NCBI GenBank assembly: GCA_038025085.1
Contig: CM076150.1
Coordinates: forward strand, 3,018,001 to 3,082,000
Reading direction: 5' to 3'
Length of the DNA: 64,000 nucleotides
Origin: Tetragonia tetragonoides
Taxonomy: Eukaryota > Streptophyta > Magnoliopsida > Caryophyllales > Aizoaceae
The position numbers and the translations under genes are program-made. Numbering within the stretch: the first letter of the stretch is position 1; each line of letters opens with the position of its first letter. Below the pieces are notes generated by a model, which was not told the origin of the DNA, ran no database searches, and saw only the letters and a program-made list of their open reading frames with translations. Shown piece after piece: positions 58,640-64,000 of the stretch.

Positions 58640-61136
58640 TATTTATAAAGCCCGTGCATACCATAATTATTTTTAAATTAATTTAGGTATTTTTTTTTAT
58701 TTATTAATGGTCAATTCTCTTATATTACGATGACGTACATATTTAGGTTAGATCCTTTTACCGTTCAAGATAAAGGTTGGAAAAAAAAAACCAAACATGA
58801 AAAAGAAAAGGCGTAATGGAGTTGCATGATTTGAATGAAGGATATCAATCACTTATATAGTTATTTGAAATAGATTTTCATATTCATATTAGGACTCTAG
58901 TGTTAGTATCCCACTATTTTTATGATTCAACCGGTATATGTAACACACAATGAAAATGTTGTTTGTAGTATCCCACTCATATTCTACTACTCATTTGTCA
59001 ACCCTTTCATTTGATTAGTTACAATTGCAAGCATTCCAATTCTACTCAAAAACTACCATATAGTTTTGTATGTTGCTTTTTGTTTAATTTTTTAATGCTA
59101 GTTTTTAAGCCGTTTATTATGATATTTAAGCATTCCAATTTCTTTTAATTATGATAATATCACAATTGAGAATCCGTTTACTGATTGAGAATACGTGTAC
59201 TTTTTGGCATTGGCTTTTTTTTCTTTTTTCTTCGTATGATAATAATAGTGTTAGTTTTAATTTTATTTCTTTTTATGATAATATTGTTAGTTTTTAATTT
59301 AATTTCTTATTGATTTAAAGTCTTTTAGTTCATATAAAAGTCTTTTTGATGATGTGGCGTGCCTCAGTTATTCCAAAAAATGCCTCCTTATTTGTTCTAA
59401 ACTTATTGTAAACGCACCTCATTGTGAAGTATTTTCCGATCCGAATCTGATGGTGTAATTTTTGTTATTTTTTGAGAAGTATAGAAAACGTTATATATGA
59501 TTTTGAATATATGACGACGATATGTTTTAACCCTCATAAAACTCTAGTGGATGCTAAGGCTCCTAAACGTTTTAGACCCGTTTGTTTGTCTTTATTCTCG
59601 CTTAGGTGGCGCGCTCTTAAAATTTTATTCCCTTCACGTGTCATATAGTGGGACTCTGTGACATTTTGGTTGTTTTTTCTTTCTTTCAATATTAAAAATC
59701 ATAAAGTTTCTCAATGAAAATTAATATTGGAAACAATCTTTCACGTGTATTGTAAATATACTATAACTTCATTTCATTCTAAAGTACCTTATGTTATATT
59801 CGAATTTGAATCATAAACAAAAATCAAATTAATGATAACTATAACTACACAAAGCCCTGAAAAATTGAAAAGCTATAACACACATAGTGGAACTCTGTGA
59901 CTCTTTTCGATTTTTTTTTAAGCAACTCTATGACGCACTCTTTAATACAATTGTTCAGGATTCTATCCAGTAAATAGAAGATCAATTTTTTTTGGTAACA
60001 ATAAAAGATCAATTAAATTAAGGACTCCATGTGAGTCATTTGACAATCCTAACTCATAGCTAACTTTATATTCTTTTATTGTCTATTTTTCCTATGGTTT
60101 CATCTGATCTATTAAATTCTTGTTAGTAATGGAACTCCAATTGAATCATTATCCCTTTGGATTCTAATACTATTATTATTCGTCTAACTCTTTGATGCTT
60201 ATTCCCATTGTCCATTACCAAGTTAGCATATTTTATTTCCTGTTAATTGCAAGTGAGTGCATCTACAATCTACAATTTATTTCCCATTGTCCAATACCAA
60301 ATCTTGTCCATTCCTTAATGTGTGGATTGACCTCTTCACCAACTTTGGGCCTCTTTGTAGAATATTTTCATATCAAATACAACGATCTTACCATTATGAC
60401 AAAAACATATGAGATCGCATCATTTATAAGGTCCTTAATAAATGATTCTTTGCAATTATAACTTTATAAGAAAACTTTACATATTTATATTATATGCTAA
60501 ATTGTTAATATAATCTATGAACACGATAATGAGGTTAATATATTCAATAACATGAGTGTGAATATTGTACACTATGACAATTGGAAGAGTAGTTCTTTGT
60601 CATCATTATCATCTACTCAGTCAATAGACCAACAATAACATCTACCACTACCGCATGATCACATATGTGGTAAAAATTTACATATCTGATAAGCATATAT
60701 ATAGTCATTAATATGTATTAAAGTTATCACAAAAATTCATATGATGCGGAGTCAAGGTGAGGTGCCTCATATAAACATAACGTCATGGTGATGTCATACT
60801 TGATTATAGAGATGACTTCAACTTGAGTCCGCCTCATAAGAAACTTATTGAAAAGTTATATAAAAAGCGAAAAGTTTGAATTGATCGAAGAGGGAACAAA
60901 AGAAAAACTTACTCATAAATGTCCGACTTTGCCATATTGAAAATGTACCTACACTTCATTAATACTTTTGATCAACAGTCCAAATATTCCAAAACCTGCA
61001 ACAATTAATAGTTAAATTAGTGATAGTTTTCATGGAGGTCAGTATACATGTAAACCAATTTATCATAAATTGAAGAATAAGGAGAAGAATCACAACACAA
61101 AGGAAAATACACAAACAAACAAAATAGCAAGCACGG
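58640..61136. other. Long intergenic stretch, no gene
   Basis: AT-rich throughout. One open frame of 89 codons at 60192-60461 has no family likeness. A dispersed-motif copy lies at 60745-60855. Confidence 0.45.
60745..60855 (+). repeat. Copy C of the dispersed motif, longest match
   Basis: TCAAGGTGAGGTGCCTCATA, then ACGTCATGGTG and GATTATAGAGATGACTTC, then GAGTCCGCCTCATAAGAAAC. Aligns with 28895-29005. Confidence 0.6.
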
Positions 61137-61154
61137 GGGGGGGGGGGGGGGGGG
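61137..61154. repeat. Poly-G tract
   Basis: About 18 consecutive G in AT-rich DNA. Possible G-quadruplex or slippage site. Confidence 0.9.
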
Positions 61155-61297
61155 TTGGACTCATATTCTAGATTTATATACGGTTGAGACTCAAATTTCT
61201 ATACTAACAAACACTAATGGACTCATATTGTAGATTTCTATACGGTTGAAACTCTTAAATATCATATAATATTTTACAAATCAATCAATCAATCAAT

Positions 61298-61410
<113 letters not shown>

Positions 61411-62164
61411 TTCTAGTTTTATCTCCGTGCTCCGCACAGACTCGTGATTATTTCTCGAAAATGAAAATAACTTTCTAAGTGATACCTCATGCCTGTTTTA
61501 TACTGCACAACTAATTCTATATTTGATTATTTTAATATTTTTGGTATGAAATGTCCCTTTAAATCGATCTACATCAAAATTAGAATGAATGTAAGAAAGA
61601 TTCATTTATAAACATAATTTTAGCCTACATTAAAATTCTAAAAAGAAAAAAAAACGATAAAGACTAATAAACCTTTCTTCGAGTATACAAAGACTTTATT
61701 TTCTCAATTTATTAGTAGTCCAATTTAGTTTAATCCAATTCAGATTAGTTAAATAGATCATGTAGGAACGTACCACTTAAATAAATTTTATTTATGCTAT
61801 AAAATATTGAAGGTCAAGTTAAATACATATGTCATCAAATAGTTAAGGTTGGTATTGTTAGAAGTGTCATTTATTGTTATTTAACCAGGTTGTACACATG
61901 TGGCATCTACATGTAATCTTAACACGAACATTCCCTCTTAAGTGTCATCCTACATATCATAACCGCAGGAAATGACCCAACTTATGTAAGACATATATCA
62001 TATTTTGAAGATTTTTTCAAATCCAATCCATTAAATCAAGATTTATAATTTTTTGACTTATATAACTAAAGTTTTTTTATTTTATTTTATTTTGTGATAT
62101 AAAAAAAAGCTAATAAATATGTAATAAAGCCAACTATGATAAGACATTAATGAGTGACACTTTC

Positions 62165-62712
62165 ATGGTGAGTTGTTAGGCTATGTGGCAAGCTTTGCTT
62201 ACGTGACGCTTAAGGGTCATCATCACACGAATTTACACCCCCTATGTGGCGTCCTACGTGTCGTGCCCACACTAATTGGACTCACTTCATACCGTATACC
62301 GATGTGGCACCTATGTGTCATCTTCACACGAATATATCCCTCCCATGTGGCGTCTCACATGTCATCGTCCCACGAAAAGAACCCAACTTTATGAGACATA
62401 GTAGATATGCATCTCATTTTGAAGTATTTTCCGAACCTGATCCAATAGAGGAAGAATTATAATTTTTAAAGTTGCGTAACAAAAGTTATTTTATTTTATA
62501 ATTTGAATAATATTATAATAATTATATTATGTTGTATTTATGATCACGCATTAATGATTGATCCACTTGGATGGGTGGCTTAGGTGGCGGCATACGTGTC
62601 ATCACCACACGAATTTAGGCGCTGTGTGGCATCCTACGTGTCGCCCTCACATGAATATAGGCGCTTGCGTGGCATCCCACGTGGCGTGGCCACACGAAAT
62701 GAACTCACTTTA
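62165..62712. repeat. Minisatellite of ~43 bp rich in ACGTG cores
   Basis: The loose unit ATGTGGCRTCCTACGTGTC + RTCMYCACACGAATATAGG recurs at about 62233, 62300, 62345, 62583, 62626 and 62669, with a spacer at about 62380-62560. The block TTTTGAAGTATTTTCCGAACC resembles 62010-62030. A diverged relative occurs at about 61893. Confidence 0.7.
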
Positions 62713-62714
62713 TA

Positions 62715-62716
<2 letters not shown>

Positions 62717-62764
<48 letters not shown>
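62717..62764. repeat. (TA)n tract
   Basis: About 24 TA units between the minisatellite and the next element. Confidence 0.95.
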
Positions 62765-62766
<2 letters not shown>

Positions 62767-64000
62767 TGGAGGCTCCTATACAAACCCCTCTTAAAATACA
62801 AACCGTACAAACCCAATCTGAACCGTTGCATTTAAAGATCAAAGGTCCAGATCTATTTTTAATGAAAAAGAGGACACGCTGGTAATTAATTAAAAAGACA
62901 GGGGCACGCTAGTCATTTTTTCGGTTAAGTGAGGGGAATTTTTGTATTTTCAAGCGTCCAAAACCCTAGCTATAAATATATATTTTTCTTCATTTGCCTC
63001 CATTCTCATGCTCTTCACTCTCTCTCCTCACCTTCTCTCCAACATTCTCTCTCCTCCGGTGGCTTTATCCGGCGGCTCTCTCCGGCGACTCTCTCCGGCG
63101 GGCCCTTTCCCCTCTCTCCGGCGCACTCTCTCTTTGACGCACTCTCTCTCCGGCCGACACACTCTATCACCTCGCCACTCTCTCTCATCGTCGGTGAAGT
63201 TAACCGTGGCCGCCGCCCAACATTCCATGGCCGGCGACCATAGATCAGAGGTCTCCGACCTCCAATAAATGGTCTCCGGCCATGGAACTATGGTCGGCGA
63301 CTTTCAAACATCTTCGTCGAGCCTTTTTTTCGTTTCTCTCTCTCTCCTCACGTCTTCTATCTCCTCTCCTCTTAGACTGATGTCCGACGATCTCTCCGCC
63401 GGCCACTAAACCATGGTCGACGAGGATGTGGTGTGAGTGAGAGGAGAGAGAAACGATCGGCGTTGCGAGACGGTGCTGCGGGGGAGGTCGCCTGTGAGGC
63501 GCCGGCGTGAGGGGACCCTCTGGTGGCCTGGGGTAGGTGGCTGGTTGAGGTGGGGCGGGTGGTGGACAGAGTTAGAGGAGTGTGTGTAAGGTGTGGAGAG
63601 AGAATGGGGGAGTGATGGAGTAGTCGGCGGCTGCGACAGTGATGGGGCATTGGAGGCACTGCCGGTGGTGGGACGACGACGGTGGTGGTGGTGGTGGTGG
63701 TGGCGGTGGCGGTGGCGGTGGTGGGACAGGGGTGACAGTGCTGCTGGTTGGGGGAGGGGTTGTTTTTGTAATGAATTTCAATTTATAGTTTAATGAATCT
63801 GATGTTGTAATTCAATGAATTTGCACTCATTAACTGATGAATTTGTATGTGAACAATGAATTGGTGAGTGTATGTCAATGAATTTTGTGGTTTATTATTA
63901 ATGAATTTACACTTATTGAACAATGAATTTGCAAAACTAATTTCTTTTTGATGAAGCTATGGTTATAATGAAGCTGTAATTTTATGTTAATGAAGTTGCA
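62765..64000 (+). mobile_element. Partial non-autonomous element with leader-like and GC-rich interior
   Basis: It starts GGTGGAGGCTCCTATACAAA. A TATAAATATATA at 62970 is followed by a CT-rich leader-like region with TCCGGCGG words (63050-63260). A GC-rich block includes (GGTGGT/GGTGGC)n at 63680-63722. Then come repeats of AATGAATTTGC and TGAACAATGAA to the window edge. Open frames here are low-complexity and I do not call a gene. The order resembles the mirror image of 31431-34453. The right end is outside the window. Confidence 0.4.

Noticed and set aside
62929..63793. Possible gene at the window end (TATA box, CT leader, ATGs)
   Set aside because: Frames are Ser/Leu/Pro or Trp/Arg low complexity and the block resembles transposon-carried sequence; no protein domain is visible.

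Overview
This is nuclear DNA from a flowering plant, almost certainly a eudicot. It has intron-rich protein-coding genes with GT-AG introns, AT-rich intergenic space, and every common class of plant transposable element, many nested in each other. The style of the short repeats and the F-box family present make Caryophyllales (spinach/beet/quinoa relatives) my best guess; this is an inference and not proven. No bacterial features, CRISPR arrays, rRNA genes or convincing tRNA genes were seen.

Two complete host genes can be assembled exon by exon. RAE1, the nuclear mRNA-export WD40 protein, spans 19115-28381 with 11 exons and 347 aa. A group-1 high-affinity sulfate transporter (SULTR1) spans 38660-42343 with 13 exons and 649 aa. 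Both are on the + strand and both read through every junction in frame. Two damaged or partial host genes are also visible. An F-box gene (4614-5055 continuing at 16223-16470) is split by a retrotransposon. The first exons of an unrecognised gene lie at about 54830-55761; its first coding intron runs into transposon-derived sequence.

Layout. 1-736: LINE RNase H remnant. 885-3569: degenerate mariner-like element carrying a hAT-like insertion. 4614-16470: F-box gene split by an 11.2-kb Ty3/gypsy chromovirus (5056-16217). That element has 5-bp target duplications, an extra open reading frame upstream of gag, and a 130-bp palindrome in its left LTR. 18533-19006: foldback MITE directly upstream of RAE1. 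RAE1 introns hold SINE, LINE, hAT and Tourist-like insertions. 28677-30549: truncated LINE interrupted by a 1.6-kb hAT element. 31431-34453: composite region dominated by a 44-bp tandem array. 34473-35309: MULE-like element. 36263-36638: a MITE and a SINE. 38660-42343: SULTR1. 43326-48648: complete but degenerate Ty1/copia element. About 49200-53579: a second, minus-strand copia element with its own hAT insertion. 52642-54010 is duplicated at 56008-57386. From 57424 to the end there are no genes, only a Helitron-type terminus, (TA)n tracts, a minisatellite rich in ACGTG-core words, and a partial element resembling the 31-34 kb composite.

The host genes have no evident functional link to each other. 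The main story is layered transposon insertion: at least five insertions have exact or near-exact target duplications, which lets their order be read from the sequence.
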